Shown here piece by piece: positions 17,793-26,149 of a DNA stretch of 50,180 bases. A model generated the notes under the pieces. That model saw nothing but the letters and a program-made list of their open reading frames with translations, did not search any database and was not told where the DNA came from. The DNA comes from Bacteroidales bacterium (GTDB taxonomy: Bacteria; Bacteroidota; Bacteroidia; Bacteroidales; UBA7960). The first letter of the stretch is position 1; each line of letters opens with the position of its first letter. The DNA lies in assembly GCA_007129255.1 (NCBI GenBank), contig SKVW01000073.1, positions 1 through 50,180 on the forward strand. Direction: 5' to 3'. Position numbers and translations under genes: made by a program.

Positions 17793-17830
17793 AAAAAAGC
17801 CCCGGCAGTCTTTTCAAAGTTACCGGCGCT
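17793..17830 (-). terminator. Rho-independent terminator of the T9SS cargo gene
   Basis: Read on the minus strand: AGCGCCGGTA, a 12-base loop, then TGCCGGGGCT (one mismatch, one wobble), followed by T6. It begins 25 bases after the stop of the T9SS cargo gene. Confidence 0.7.
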
Positions 17831-17854
17831 TTTTCCGTACTGTATCAGCACGGC

Positions 17855-19510
17855 TTATTTTTTCATAAACTTCCTGGAAGTCCGCCCTTGCGGGGTTAGT
17901 ATGCTGATGATGTAAAGCCCTGATTTTAAAAAGTCCACATCTATCACGAATGGCTGTTCTCCGGGAATTTGTTTTTCCAAAAGCAGTTTTCCTCTCAGGT
18001 CATTGATTTGCAAAAGGGTTTGGCCTGCATGTCCGGTTTCTACCACCAGTTTGCCGGCTGCAGGGTTGGGGAAGATACTCAGGGATTGTTTTCCGGATAA
18101 TTCGGGAATGGAGGTGGTGTTAAAGGTCTTGCAAAGCATATTCCCGCTGATGTCGGGTTCAATTTGGCTATTGGGTGCAAGCACTTCAAAACAAAACTCA
18201 TGATCTTCTGTTGGGGGCTTGGACTCCATCAGGCCGGTATAGCTGATGGATAGCTCCTGCCCGGGACTCAGATCAAGGTCGGTTATTTTTTTGTAAAAAA
18301 AGTTTACTATACAGTTGAATCCTCCGCTCAAAAGAGAAAATACAGCAAAAGACTGCAAAGGCTCCGGTCCGTTGTTGCGAACCTGCAGTTCCACATCAAA
18401 ATGAAATCCAACAGGCATGTCATCATATGAATAATAGTCGAGGTTGCTGATTTCAAAATCAAGTAGTTCCAGATCGGGCCATATATATTCTTCAGGTTCT
18501 TCTGCCATGTTGTAGGCGGCCATGGCCATTTGCCCGGAGAAGGAATCGCCGGTGACAAAGATTTTGTCTCCGGCAACCAGGAAATCGGGAGAATCAACGA
18601 TCAGCTCAAAACTATGGGTTTCGCCAGGCACCTGTTCTTCCAATGGGGTAAAGTGGATCTCTTCTTCATCGATACCCATGATCCATAGCTTTTCCCCGAA
18701 TTTTTTCAGGCGCTGAAGTTCCATAACTTCGTTAGTAAAAAGTGTATCCTGTATTTCCAATTGTTGGTTGCGGGTAATCAGAAGATGGTCGAAAAGCTGG
18801 TAGATCTGCCCATTTGCCACCAGTATTTCCAATGAGGCACCTTCAAAGGCGGCCGAATCTGTTAACTCTCCCTGCATGTCGGCCATATAAAGCTTTTCAT
18901 TGGCATGCAGGATAAAGGCATCTTCGTTTATAAACCGCACACTGTTTACATGAAAAGGATATTCTTTATACCACACCACCTCTCCTTCGGCATTAAGGTG
19001 GATCAGTTGTGCCGCATTGATTGGATCATCCGAGCTTACCAGGATGTTGCCTTCTCCGCTAACGTCCATGCTGTTGGGCGAAAAAAAGAATGGTTCTTCA
19101 GGATTTTCCTCCGGATAATGGGTGACGAAAATTGGATTTCCCTCTTTGTCAAAACGGGAAAATACCGGGTGGTCATCAAGTGAAAAATCGTCATGATAAA
19201 GTAATCCCGCAGCATAAACCGAAGTTTCATCTGCCATGATCACATCAAAGAACCCTCCCCGGTCAAATTCCAAACTGTCCTGCAGCATCCAGAGCTTCTC
19301 ACCCTGGAAATTGTAAGCAAAAAGGGCATTGCGTGGGCAGGATATACCCAGATAACCGGCAGGCAGGATGAGCGAGTCACCCAGGAGGGCACCGCCCAGA
19401 CTATAGGACTTGTTGTGTTCCTGTTGGTCAAGTGCCTGGGTCCAGGTGGGCTGCCCCGGCAGCTTGCAGGTCATGCAAAGCAGGACAAAAAGTGGAATGA
19501 GGTTTTTCAT
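17855..19510 (-). CDS. Secreted protein with type IX secretion C-terminal sorting domain
   Basis: A 551-residue exported protein. Residues 1-19 are a signal peptide (MKNLIPLFVLLCMTCKLPG). The body to about residue 330 is beta-rich and resembles a propeller-like repeat region with recurring GEVVWYKEY, ADMQGEL and LWIMGIDEE units. Residues about 345-455 look like a CARDB-type beta sandwich (LQVRNNGPEPLQSFAV). The last 80 residues are a type A T9SS sorting domain: LSIFPNPAAGKLVVE, LQINDLRGKLLL, LKSGLYIISI, and the basic tail SRKFMKK. The protein should cross the outer membrane by T9SS and be released or anchored on the cell surface. The cargo function is unknown. Confidence 0.88.
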   Translation of the reverse strand: MKNLIPLFVLLCMTCKLPGQPTWTQALDQQEHNKSYSLGGALLGDSLILPAGYLGISCPRNALFAYNFQGEKLWMLQDSLEFDRGGFFDVIMADETSVYAAGLLYHDDFSLDDHPVFSRFDKEGNPIFVTHYPEENPEEPFFFSPNSMDVSGEGNILVSSDDPINAAQLIHLNAEGEVVWYKEYPFHVNSVRFINEDAFILHANEKLYMADMQGELTDSAAFEGASLEILVANGQIYQLFDHLLITRNQQLEIQDTLFTNEVMELQRLKKFGEKLWIMGIDEEEIHFTPLEEQVPGETHSFELIVDSPDFLVAGDKIFVTGDSFSGQMAMAAYNMAEEPEEYIWPDLELLDFEISNLDYYSYDDMPVGFHFDVELQVRNNGPEPLQSFAVFSLLSGGFNCIVNFFYKKITDLDLSPGQELSISYTGLMESKPPTEDHEFCFEVLAPNSQIEPDISGNMLCKTFNTTSIPELSGKQSLSIFPNPAAGKLVVETGHAGQTLLQINDLRGKLLLEKQIPGEQPFVIDVDFLKSGLYIISILTPQGRTSRKFMKK

Positions 19511-19779
19511 GGCAGGAGGTTGTTGGGTTAAGTCGATGGTAAATTGATGGATTCATCCTAAAAAGCTGGATGGAGATTGGTGCGTTTCCCGGTTCAATTA
19601 TATGAAAAAAAATGGAAAGAGAAAAACCCGGTGCGGAAAATATTTAAAAAAAATAATTATCAGCCATAACAATGGAAATTAAAAGGTAAACAACACCTGG
19701 CGGAATGTCGGATTGGATGTTTAACTTCGAAGTTATTTTATATAAATTAGTATTTACATAAATTAATTGATTTGCAAAA
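19511..19779. other. Divergent intergenic region
   Basis: It lies between the divergent T9SS cargo gene and the membrane protein gene. It is AT-rich with no coding signal. A TACCTTTT box on the minus strand around 19700 is a possible but weak -7 element for the cargo gene. Confidence 0.4.
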
Positions 19780-19812
19780 TTTGGCTTTGTGTAATAAAAT
19801 TTCATACATTTA
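19780..19812 (+). promoter_or_regulatory. Putative Bacteroidota promoter for the 197-residue membrane protein
   Basis: TTTG at 19780-19783, a 21-base spacer, and TACATTTA at 19805-19812 (7 of 8 to TAnnTTTG). The predicted transcript would start near 19819, about 23 bases before the ATG. Confidence 0.55.
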
Positions 19813-19841
19813 GCCCCCGTAAACCCAAAAAAATAACCACT

Positions 19842-20435
19842 ATGGAAAAAAAACTTGACTTTGGTGAAATTGTATCCAATGCATTCTCCATTGGATTTAA
19901 AAACATTGCTTCCATCATCGGTTGCGTGGTGTTGTGGATCCTCACCATCTGGATCCCCTACGTGAATGTAGGTACTACCATTGCCCTTGTTACCCTGCCA
20001 GCTGCCTTAAGCAAGGGAAAGGTCATTTCGCCGGTACAAATCTTTGACAAGTCCTATTACAAGTACATGGGCGAATTTTTCCTTGCCACCGGCTTAAGAG
20101 GCCTCATTGTAGGGGCTGCCACCCTGTTTCTGATCGTTCCCGGCATTGTCATGCGCATTGCCTATTCGCTTACCGCCTTGCTGGTTGTGGATAAGGGCAA
20201 GGGAGCAGCTGACGCCTTGAGGCTAAGCAATAATGCCACTTATGGAAATAAATGGATGATCTTCCTTTGGGTACTTTTCTATGGGGTTGTGCTTCTTGTC
20301 ATTCCTATGGCCATTTTAAGATGGATATGGAATCCGCTGGCCATCATATATCTTATCTTTATCAGTGCCGTTGGATTTGGCGGAATGGCGCATATATACG
20401 GACAACTTACCTCCGATATACCGGAAGAAAGTTAA
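19842..20435 (+). CDS. Multi-pass membrane protein of unknown function
   Basis: A 197-residue integral membrane protein. It starts with a short amphipathic segment (MEKKLDFGEIVSNAFSIGFK). About five hydrophobic helices follow: IASIIGCVVLWILTIWI, an alanine/threonine-rich stretch, LIVGAATLFLIVPGIVM, WMIFLWVLFYGVVLLVI and LAIIYLIFISAVGFGGM. The segment ALLVVDKGKGAADALRLSNNATYGNKW is a loop typical of DUF975/YciC-like membrane families, where a conserved helix-loop precedes the next membrane segment. The ATG at 19842 fits the predicted promoter just upstream; the alternative ATG at 19767 lies in front of that promoter. Function is not known. Confidence 0.75.
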   Translation: MEKKLDFGEIVSNAFSIGFKNIASIIGCVVLWILTIWIPYVNVGTTIALVTLPAALSKGKVISPVQIFDKSYYKYMGEFFLATGLRGLIVGAATLFLIVPGIVMRIAYSLTALLVVDKGKGAADALRLSNNATYGNKWMIFLWVLFYGVVLLVIPMAILRWIWNPLAIIYLIFISAVGFGGMAHIYGQLTSDIPEES

Positions 20436-20501
20436 AAATGAGTTTGATTTTCAGAAAAGAAAGGCCGGATTATAAGCCTGTTTTTTCGGAATATATAAAA
20501 A

Positions 20502-20540
20502 CCAAAGCCCGCAATCTTATGATTGGCGGGCTTTGGCTTT
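20502..20540 (+). terminator. Rho-independent terminator
   Basis: Stem CCAAAGCCCGCAATC with GATTGGCGGGCTTTGG (one bulged base) around a 4-base loop, then CTTTTA. It follows the membrane protein gene by 66 bases. Confidence 0.8.
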
Positions 20541-20597
20541 TAATGAAAATTGAGAGGTGTCTTAAAAGAAAGCAGTTGTTTTTCGTTTTGACCGGTT

Positions 20598-21077
20598 TTA
20601 AAACCCAAGGAAAAGTCCGATTCCATTTCGGGTAAATCCAAACTCCAGGCTTAACTCTTTAGCAGCTCCTTGTTTAAGACCTGCATTATAGATCCTGACA
20701 GCATTCCGGTTTTGCCGGAAATACATATCGGTAAAGGAAAACGAGATCACCATCAGTCCGGCCCCAAAACCGGTATAAGTCCAATTGGCTTTTCCATCGC
20801 CAAATTCCCGGCTGAGTTGACGGCCCATTAGATAACCGCCGGCAGCACCTGCGGCCAGCCCAAACCACAAATTTGTCCTTGCCCTTGAAAGCTCTTCTTT
20901 TGCCCGCTCGTTTACCCGGATCATTTCCCTGACTTCCCGCCTGGGTATATGCTCTCCATCCTGCAGATAAGAAGTCAGAAAAAATGATCTCCGGATCTCA
21001 ATGGGTTCTTGTATCTTATCTGCATGCAGAGGGGTGGCAATGAACAATAGTAGAAAAAACAGGGTAAAAAACTTCAT
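20598..21077 (-). CDS. Small exported protein of unknown function
   Basis: A 159-residue protein with a clear signal peptide (MKFFTLFFLLLFIATPLHA, cleavage expected after residue 19). A charged helical segment follows (HIPRREVREMIRVNERAKEELSRA), then two glycine-rich hydrophobic segments (LWFGLAAGAAGGYLMG and YTGFGAGLMVISFSF), and a C-terminus ending in Phe (GIGLFLGF). I do not recognise the family. The glycine-rich segments could sit in the inner membrane or form hairpins near the outer membrane. The ATG at 21077 is chosen because the signal peptide starts there. It is convergent with the gene at 19842 and divergent from 21294. Confidence 0.6.
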   Translation of the reverse strand: MKFFTLFFLLLFIATPLHADKIQEPIEIRRSFFLTSYLQDGEHIPRREVREMIRVNERAKEELSRARTNLWFGLAAGAAGGYLMGRQLSREFGDGKANWTYTGFGAGLMVISFSFTDMYFRQNRNAVRIYNAGLKQGAAKELSLEFGFTRNGIGLFLGF

Positions 21078-21256
21078 ACTGTAAGAACTTCTTGATGAGT
21101 AAAAAAAACCGCAAACTCCATTGAAGGAGAGATTCAAAATTAAGTAAATTATATTTTTTGAGAATATATTGACCTGTTTTCTTTTATTTTTTTTCCTCCA
21201 ATTTCCTCCAACTTCAAAAAAACTTTGCCTTCTCCATTATTTTTTTTAAAATTGTA

Positions 21257-21282
21257 AAAATAGTTTCATTTGTAACTATTTT
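21257..21282. promoter_or_regulatory. Perfect palindrome (operator candidate) upstream of the dehalogenase remnant
   Basis: Arms AAAATAGTT (21257-21265) and AACTATTTT (21274-21282) with an 8-base spacer, ending 11 bases before the ATG at 21294. The size suits a dimeric regulator. Reductive-dehalogenase genes are often controlled by CRP/FNR or MarR-type regulators, which makes this notable; the link is inference. Confidence 0.5.
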
Positions 21283-21293
21283 AAAAAAATGGC

Positions 21294-21689
21294 ATGGACA
21301 GACGGAAATTTCTAAAATATACCGGTTTAGCCGGTGGAACCCTGGCTTTGGGTGGGATCGCCTCGGCAGGTTATATGGCCGGTGCCGATAAAGACGGGCA
21401 TACAGGCTTTGGCCGCACTTATTATGGTAAAGACCAGTTTTTCAATCGTAAACCTTTTTTGGTGGAAAAGCCGACCTATGAAATCACAGGTCCTGCAAAA
21501 AGGGTGCAATATATTGAAAATCTTTTCCGGCTGAACGGCCCCGCCATTCTTATAGCCGTAATGGCGGTGGTGTTGGTATTGTCTTTGGTGATCAGCAGGC
21601 CCTGGTGTCATTTCCTTTGCCCATTGGACGGGGTGTTTGCCTGCCTGCGGCTTATGAACCGCAGCATAAAAAACCTTTGGAAAAAATGA
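21294..21689 (+). CDS. Reductive-dehalogenase-like remnant: Tat leader fused to a membrane 4Fe-4S anchor
   Basis: The 131-residue product looks like two ends of a larger protein or locus. Residues 1-75 resemble the N-terminus of a reductive dehalogenase: a twin-arginine signal (MDRRKFLKYTGLAGGTLALG) followed by HTGFGRTYYGKDQFFNRKPF and RVQYIENLFRLNG. Then the corrinoid and iron-sulfur catalytic body of several hundred residues is missing. The reading goes straight into a membrane helix (AILIAVMAVVLVLSLVI) and a cysteine motif PWCHFLCPLDG typical of NosR/NapH-like membrane 4Fe-4S proteins. The frame is intact and the stop overlaps the next gene (ATGA). An in-frame internal deletion is the simplest reading; a genuine small protein is possible. 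No dehalogenase activity is expected. Confidence 0.6.
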   Translation: MDRRKFLKYTGLAGGTLALGGIASAGYMAGADKDGHTGFGRTYYGKDQFFNRKPFLVEKPTYEITGPAKRVQYIENLFRLNGPAILIAVMAVVLVLSLVISRPWCHFLCPLDGVFACLRLMNRSIKNLWKK

Positions 21690-21883
21690 GCGCAAAAAAC
21701 ATAAAGGAATTTCTCAAAACCCTGATTATACTGGGTTGTATTGGTTTATTGGCAACCCACCTGTTTTTCCGGGCAAAAGATCACCTTGGGGTGGAACCTG
21801 CTGAAGCGATAAAACCATATTCTCCGGAATCAGAGCCCCCTGATAGTGCCTTTTGGAAAGGCACTGAATTTATGCCGGACTGA
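21686..21883 (+). CDS. Small single-pass membrane protein, translationally coupled
   Basis: A 65-residue protein starting at the ATG in the ATGA overlap with the previous gene. Residues 6-28 form one membrane helix (EFLKTLIILGCIGLLATHLF). The rest is a polar, Pro-rich tail (AIKPYSPESEPPDSAFWKGTEF). The tight coupling suggests it belongs to the same former dehalogenase-type operon and acted as an anchor or assembly subunit, but no family is recognised. It ends 20 bp before the convergent flavodoxin-like gene. Confidence 0.6.
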   Translation: MSAKNIKEFLKTLIILGCIGLLATHLFFRAKDHLGVEPAEAIKPYSPESEPPDSAFWKGTEFMPD

Positions 21884-21903
21884 AGCAAAAACCTTAATTT
21901 TTT

Positions 21904-22614
21904 TTACCGGTATTCCGGATTCTCAAAATTCCATTTTTTGCCCTGATCCCATTGCTTGCGGGAATTGCCATATTCGGGGTAGCCATGGTTTTCTTTAAGC
22001 ATTTTGGCAAGATGCAGCATGTTGTAGGTCATAAAGGTGGTGTTGCGGTTGGTAAAATCATTCCAGGCTGCATTGGATTCTTCATCCAGGTAACTCGGTC
22101 CCGGGCCGATTTCACCTATCCAGCCGCAATCGGCCTGCGGAGGGATGGAATAACCAATATGCTGCAGGGCGTATAGTATGCCCATGGCACAATGTTTTAC
22201 GCCGTCTTCATTGCCGGTAATCACACAACCGCCTACTTTTCCGTAAAAAAGATACTGCCCTTTTTCATTCGTTTCTCCGCTCATGCTGTAAAGGCGTTCA
22301 ATCAGTTTCTGGGCAACCGAGGACTTTTCTCCCAGCCAAAGGGGCGTTCCAATCACCAGGATGTCGGCATCGAATATTTTTTTAAAAAGTTCGGGCCATT
22401 CATCTTTTTCCCAGCCATGTTCCTTCATGTCGGGATAAACCCCAAATGCCACGTCATGGTCAACAAATCTGATTTTTTCAACCAGAACTCCTTCTTTTTC
22501 CATTATTCTAATGGATACATCCATTAAGCCCTGCGTATGGGTTATTTCAGGCGATTTTTTTAATGTACAGTTCACATACATGGCCTTCAGGCCGGAAAAG
22601 TCGTTTTTTATCAT
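21904..22614 (-). CDS. Flavodoxin-like NAD(P)H-dependent FMN reductase family protein
   Basis: A 236-residue protein with the flavodoxin fold of the NADPH-dependent FMN reductase/WrbA-like group. The first strand and phosphate loop read AMYVNCTLKKSPEITHT, where the loop binds FMN phosphate. The next segment, DADILVIGTPLWLGEKSSVAQKLIERL, carries the aromatic PLWLG contact to the isoalloxazine. The third, KVGGCVITGNEDGVKH, is the second FMN loop. The C-terminal 60 residues are aromatic and helical. It probably reduces quinones or other small acceptors. It sits between alr (upstream, leftward, about 97 bp) and the convergent dehalogenase remnant. Confidence 0.82.
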   Translation of the reverse strand: MIKNDFSGLKAMYVNCTLKKSPEITHTQGLMDVSIRIMEKEGVLVEKIRFVDHDVAFGVYPDMKEHGWEKDEWPELFKKIFDADILVIGTPLWLGEKSSVAQKLIERLYSMSGETNEKGQYLFYGKVGGCVITGNEDGVKHCAMGILYALQHIGYSIPPQADCGWIGEIGPGPSYLDEESNAAWNDFTNRNTTFMTYNMLHLAKMLKENHGYPEYGNSRKQWDQGKKWNFENPEYR

Positions 22615-22711
22615 ATCTTTTTTGTTTAATGGTTTAGACGCTTCACGCTTTCAAAACCTGACATAAAAAAGATTGAAAGCTTTATCCTGTCTCAATATAA
22701 TACATATCCTG

Positions 22712-23863
22712 TTAAGTCTTCTGTTTTCTTGGAATATGATGGGGTAAACGTGTTAGCAGCTCGTAATTCAGGCTGTTGTTCATATCACTGAAGGAACCCA
22801 CCGAAATGGTGTTGCCATTTTGTTCGCCGATCAGCACTACTTCATCCCCAACCTTTACGTTTTCGGCATCGGTGACATCAATTACCACCATGTTCATATT
22901 GACGGTACCCACTACCGGCACCCTTTTTCCATTAACCAGCACATGGCCGTTGTTGCTCAGGGTCCTGCTGAAACCATAGCCGTACCCCACAGGCACGGTG
23001 GAAATTTTACTGTCCCTGTTGGTCATATAACTTTTTCCGTAGCTTACATATTTTCCTTTGGGAACACGGTTTAAGCTCATGATCACGCTTTTCCAGGAGA
23101 GTACTCTCTGAAGCGGGTCGGTATCAAAAGCTTCTTCTTTCAAATGCATCATTTTGGTTTCATCACTAGGCCAGAAGCCATAGCTCGAAATCCCCACCCT
23201 TACCATATCCATGATAGATTCAGGATAATTCAAAAGCCCTGCAGAGCAGGCCAGGTGGCGGTATGCCGGCTGGAAACCTTCACTGTGAAACCAGCTGCAC
23301 AGTTTGTTGAAGGTTTCTATCTGTTCTTGCATGCGCTGGTAGTTAACAATGCTTTCGGCTCCTGCCATGTGTGAGCATATACCTTCCAGATGCAGGTAGC
23401 TTGAATATTTTTTGAGCAAACGGGAAACCTCTTCCAGCTGGTCTTCACAAAAGCCGGTGCGGTGCATCCCGGTTTCCAACTCCACATGTATTTTGGCAGG
23501 TTTACCTTTCTTTCGGGCCACCTCAATTACCTTTTGAAGCCTTTCCGGAGTGAAAACAAAAAATGAAACATCTTTCTCTATGGCCCATTCCAGGTGATCT
23601 TCATCAATGTAACCCATGATCATCAATTGGCAGCAATCTTTTTTGATCTCATAGGCACGCATGGCCTCCGCCACACTGAACACCGAGAAATGGTCCACCC
23701 CGCATTCCTCTATCATTGGCAGGAGTTGCTCCAGTCCATGCCCGTATGCATTGGCTTTTACTACCATGGAATATTTGGCATGATCGCCCATCCTTTTTTT
23801 CAGGTATTGTAAATTGTTATTGAGCGCCTCTTTGCTTAATTCAATGTAGGATGTGTGAAGCAT
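22712..23863 (-). CDS. alr: Alanine racemase
   Basis: A 383-residue PLP enzyme that makes D-alanine for peptidoglycan. Lys36 in VVKANAYGHG binds PLP. The catalytic tyrosine is in SYGKSY. Other family marks are ELETGMHRTGF, HMAGAE, RVGISSYGFWP and the C-terminal beta domain with VNMNMVVIDVTD. The length is normal. A textbook Bacteroidota promoter lies just upstream, giving a leader of about 35 bases. No murF or other wall gene is adjacent, so it is a stand-alone racemase. Confidence 0.96.
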   Translation of the reverse strand: MLHTSYIELSKEALNNNLQYLKKRMGDHAKYSMVVKANAYGHGLEQLLPMIEECGVDHFSVFSVAEAMRAYEIKKDCCQLMIMGYIDEDHLEWAIEKDVSFFVFTPERLQKVIEVARKKGKPAKIHVELETGMHRTGFCEDQLEEVSRLLKKYSSYLHLEGICSHMAGAESIVNYQRMQEQIETFNKLCSWFHSEGFQPAYRHLACSAGLLNYPESIMDMVRVGISSYGFWPSDETKMMHLKEEAFDTDPLQRVLSWKSVIMSLNRVPKGKYVSYGKSYMTNRDSKISTVPVGYGYGFSRTLSNNGHVLVNGKRVPVVGTVNMNMVVIDVTDAENVKVGDEVVLIGEQNGNTISVGSFSDMNNSLNYELLTRLPHHIPRKQKT

Positions 23864-23903
23864 TTAGCAGAATTTTGAAATTGGATTGCCTTTTGGTTTA
23901 TAT

Positions 23904-23934
23904 CAAATTTAAGGCGAATAAACTGGGAATCAAA
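23904..23934 (-). promoter_or_regulatory. Consensus Bacteroidota promoter of alr
   Basis: On the minus strand TTTG (23934-23931), a 19-base spacer and TAAATTTG (23911-23904) match the consensus TTTG-N19-TAnnTTTG exactly. This is the clearest phylum marker among the regulatory sites. Confidence 0.75.
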
Positions 23935-24346
23935 TAAAATTTTAATAAAACGGGTTTACTTCCAATAATTTATTTTACCTGAATCAGCATTCATGGTTCG
24001 CGATCTGTTTGATCCGCATTCCAATTTACCTGGTTAATCACCACCCTGGGGACACAAAACCGTCTAGCTGCCTTTGCAGGGCGAAATAATACGTGTGGTT
24101 GTTTTCCACAAGGCGTTGCTTTTGGATGAATTAATTGGTCACTTCAGGGCGTTTCTTAAATTATTCTTTTTGCAGGAAAGCTAAATTCCGATGAGGCAAA
24201 TTTGCGGGTAATCAAATATTTATTTCAGAAAAAACAGATAATCCGGGTATGGTATAATTTTTTCATTATAAATATTTTAATCCCTTGAAGAGGCAAGGAT
24301 TATTCATGCGGGACTAAATTATTGACTTTACCACTGTTTCACAACA
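23935..24346. other. Intergenic region upstream of polX
   Basis: About 410 bp with no recognised gene or RNA. It contains a TGGTAT-N5-TTTCA motif at 24250-24265, resembling the motif found before both ferredoxin genes but lacking the G of the -12 element. This is a weak promoter candidate only. Confidence 0.4.
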
Positions 24347-24355
24347 AAAAGGAGG
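24347..24355 (+). promoter_or_regulatory. Strong Shine-Dalgarno of polX
   Basis: AAAAGGAGG lies 9 bases before the ATG at 24365 and fixes that start. It is one of three near-perfect Shine-Dalgarno sites in the window. Confidence 0.75.
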
Positions 24356-24364
24356 AACCAGAAT

Positions 24365-26092
24365 ATGCCTGTACACAATAGCGATGTAGCAGATAAATTC
24401 AACCGGGTGGCTGATCTGCTGGATATCAAAGGAGAAAACGAATACCGGATACGTGCTTACCGCAATGCAGCCCAGACCATTTCAGGACTTTCCCGCAGTG
24501 TTGTTGAAAGTGTTGAAAAAGGGGAAGACCTGTCTGAATTATCCGGCATCGGCAAAGACCTGGCTGGAAAAATTGAAGAAATTGTAAAAACGGGAGAACT
24601 GGAACAGCTCAGGCAGTTGGAAAGAGAAGTACCTACCGGCCTCAGGCAGTTGCTCAGCATTGAGGATCTTGGGCCAAAACGTGTAAAACAATTGCATGAA
24701 GAGATCGGGATAAAATCCATTGAAGATCTTGAAAAGGCGGCCAAAGCCGGGAAGATTCAGAACATGGAAGGGTTTGGGAAAAAAACCACCCAAAAAATAC
24801 TGGAAGCCATTGACCGGGCCAAAAAAGAAGGGCCAAAAAAGCGCTTCAGGCTCAATGAAGCGGAGGAACGCAGCCTGCCTTTACTGGATTATCTCAAGAA
24901 AACCGAAGGGGTAAAAAAAGCTGAAATTGCCGGCAGTTACCGCAGAAGAAAAGAAACGGTGGGAGACGTGGACATTCTGGTTACCTGTAAACAGGGCACC
25001 AACATTATGGACCGTTTTGTCAATTATGAAGACGTGCAGAAAGTTATTTCCAAAGGAGACACCCGCTCTTCGATAATGCTGCGCAATAACCTGCAGGTTG
25101 ACCTGCGGGTGGTGCCGGAGGTAAGCTACGGGGCCGCCATGCTTTATTTTACCGGTTCCAAAGCCCACAACGTAGCCCTGAGAAAAAAAGCCGTGGAAAA
25201 TGACTGGAAAATGAATGAATACGGCTTGTTTAAAGGAAAAAAGCGGATCGGTGGAAAAACAGAAAAAGAACTTTATGAAAAATTCGGCCTTCAATACATT
25301 GAACCCGAATTAAGAGAAAACCGTGGTGAATTTGATGCAGCTGCAAACAACGAATTACCGGATCTGGTAAAGCTTAAAGATATTCGAGGTGACCTGCAGT
25401 CGCATACCAAAGCCACGGATGGGAAATATTCTCTTGAGGAAATGGCCACTGCTGCCAAAGAGAAAGGGTATGATTATTTTGCCATCACTGATCATTCCAA
25501 ACGGGTGACCGTGGCCAATGGCATGGATGAAAAACGGTTGCTGAAACAACTGGAGGAAATTGACCGCCTCAATGAAAAGATTAAAGGCTTTCGTGTTCTT
25601 AAGTCTGTGGAGGTTGACATATTGAAAGATGGTACACTTGACCTGGCCGATGAGGTTCTGGAAAAACTGGATATCGTCATTTGTTCCATTCATTATAATT
25701 TCAAGCTATCCAGGCAAGCGCAAACCCGGCGGGTATTAAAAGCCATGGAGCATCCCTGTTTCCATATTCTGGCCCATCCCACCGGACGCATGCTAGGCAA
25801 AAGGGAACCTTATGAGATTGACCTGGAGAAAGTGATTGATGCAGCCAAAGAGAACCGGTGCTACCTGGAGATCAATGCACAGCCCGACCGTTTGGACCTG
25901 AATGATGTTTATGCAGGGATGGCAAAAGAGAAAGGGGTAAAACTGGCCATCTCCACCGATGCCCACACCATCAGCGATCTGGACCTGATGCGCTTTGGGG
26001 TTGGACAGGCCCGGCGCGCATGGCTGCAAAAGGAGGATATATTAAATACCCATTCCTGGGAAGAACTCAAAAAAATGCTCAAAAAAAAATAA
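24365..26092 (+). CDS. polX: DNA polymerase/3'-5' exonuclease PolX
   Basis: A 575-residue family X DNA polymerase for base-excision repair gap filling. Residues 1-150 are helix-hairpin-helix regions (ELSGIGKDLAGKI, IEDLGPKRVKQL, MEGFGKKTTQKI). The nucleotidyltransferase core has AGSYRRRKETVGDVDILV with metal ligands Asp201 and Asp203, and a third acidic residue in VDLRVV. The thumb has YFTGSKAHNVALRKKA. From about residue 340 a PHP domain (DLQSHTKATDGKYSLEEMA, AITDHSKR, SVEVDILKDG, HPTGRM, STDAH) gives exonuclease activity. Length and domain order match bacterial PolX. It is transcribed alone and converges with the DUF2007 gene. Confidence 0.96.
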   Translation: MPVHNSDVADKFNRVADLLDIKGENEYRIRAYRNAAQTISGLSRSVVESVEKGEDLSELSGIGKDLAGKIEEIVKTGELEQLRQLEREVPTGLRQLLSIEDLGPKRVKQLHEEIGIKSIEDLEKAAKAGKIQNMEGFGKKTTQKILEAIDRAKKEGPKKRFRLNEAEERSLPLLDYLKKTEGVKKAEIAGSYRRRKETVGDVDILVTCKQGTNIMDRFVNYEDVQKVISKGDTRSSIMLRNNLQVDLRVVPEVSYGAAMLYFTGSKAHNVALRKKAVENDWKMNEYGLFKGKKRIGGKTEKELYEKFGLQYIEPELRENRGEFDAAANNELPDLVKLKDIRGDLQSHTKATDGKYSLEEMATAAKEKGYDYFAITDHSKRVTVANGMDEKRLLKQLEEIDRLNEKIKGFRVLKSVEVDILKDGTLDLADEVLEKLDIVICSIHYNFKLSRQAQTRRVLKAMEHPCFHILAHPTGRMLGKREPYEIDLEKVIDAAKENRCYLEINAQPDRLDLNDVYAGMAKEKGVKLAISTDAHTISDLDLMRFGVGQARRAWLQKEDILNTHSWEELKKMLKKK

Positions 26093-26149
26093 AGGATAAA
26101 AGCAACTGAGCCCCCTGATTGGTGTTTTTTTCTTCTAAGGGGTTGTTCC

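Noticed and set aside
17585-17851. 88-residue minus-strand frame between the helicase and the T9SS cargo gene
   Set aside because: Its start overlaps the terminator of the upstream gene and it covers the predicted promoter and leader of the helicase; no recognisable domain.
24250-24265. TGGTAT-N5-TTTCA before polX as a sigma54 promoter
   Set aside because: The -12 element lacks the G of GC, and AT-rich DNA gives such matches by chance; kept only as a weak note.
26093-26149. Possible terminator between polX and the DUF2007 gene
   Set aside because: Pairing of CCCC with GGGG is interrupted and the stem is too irregular to call.
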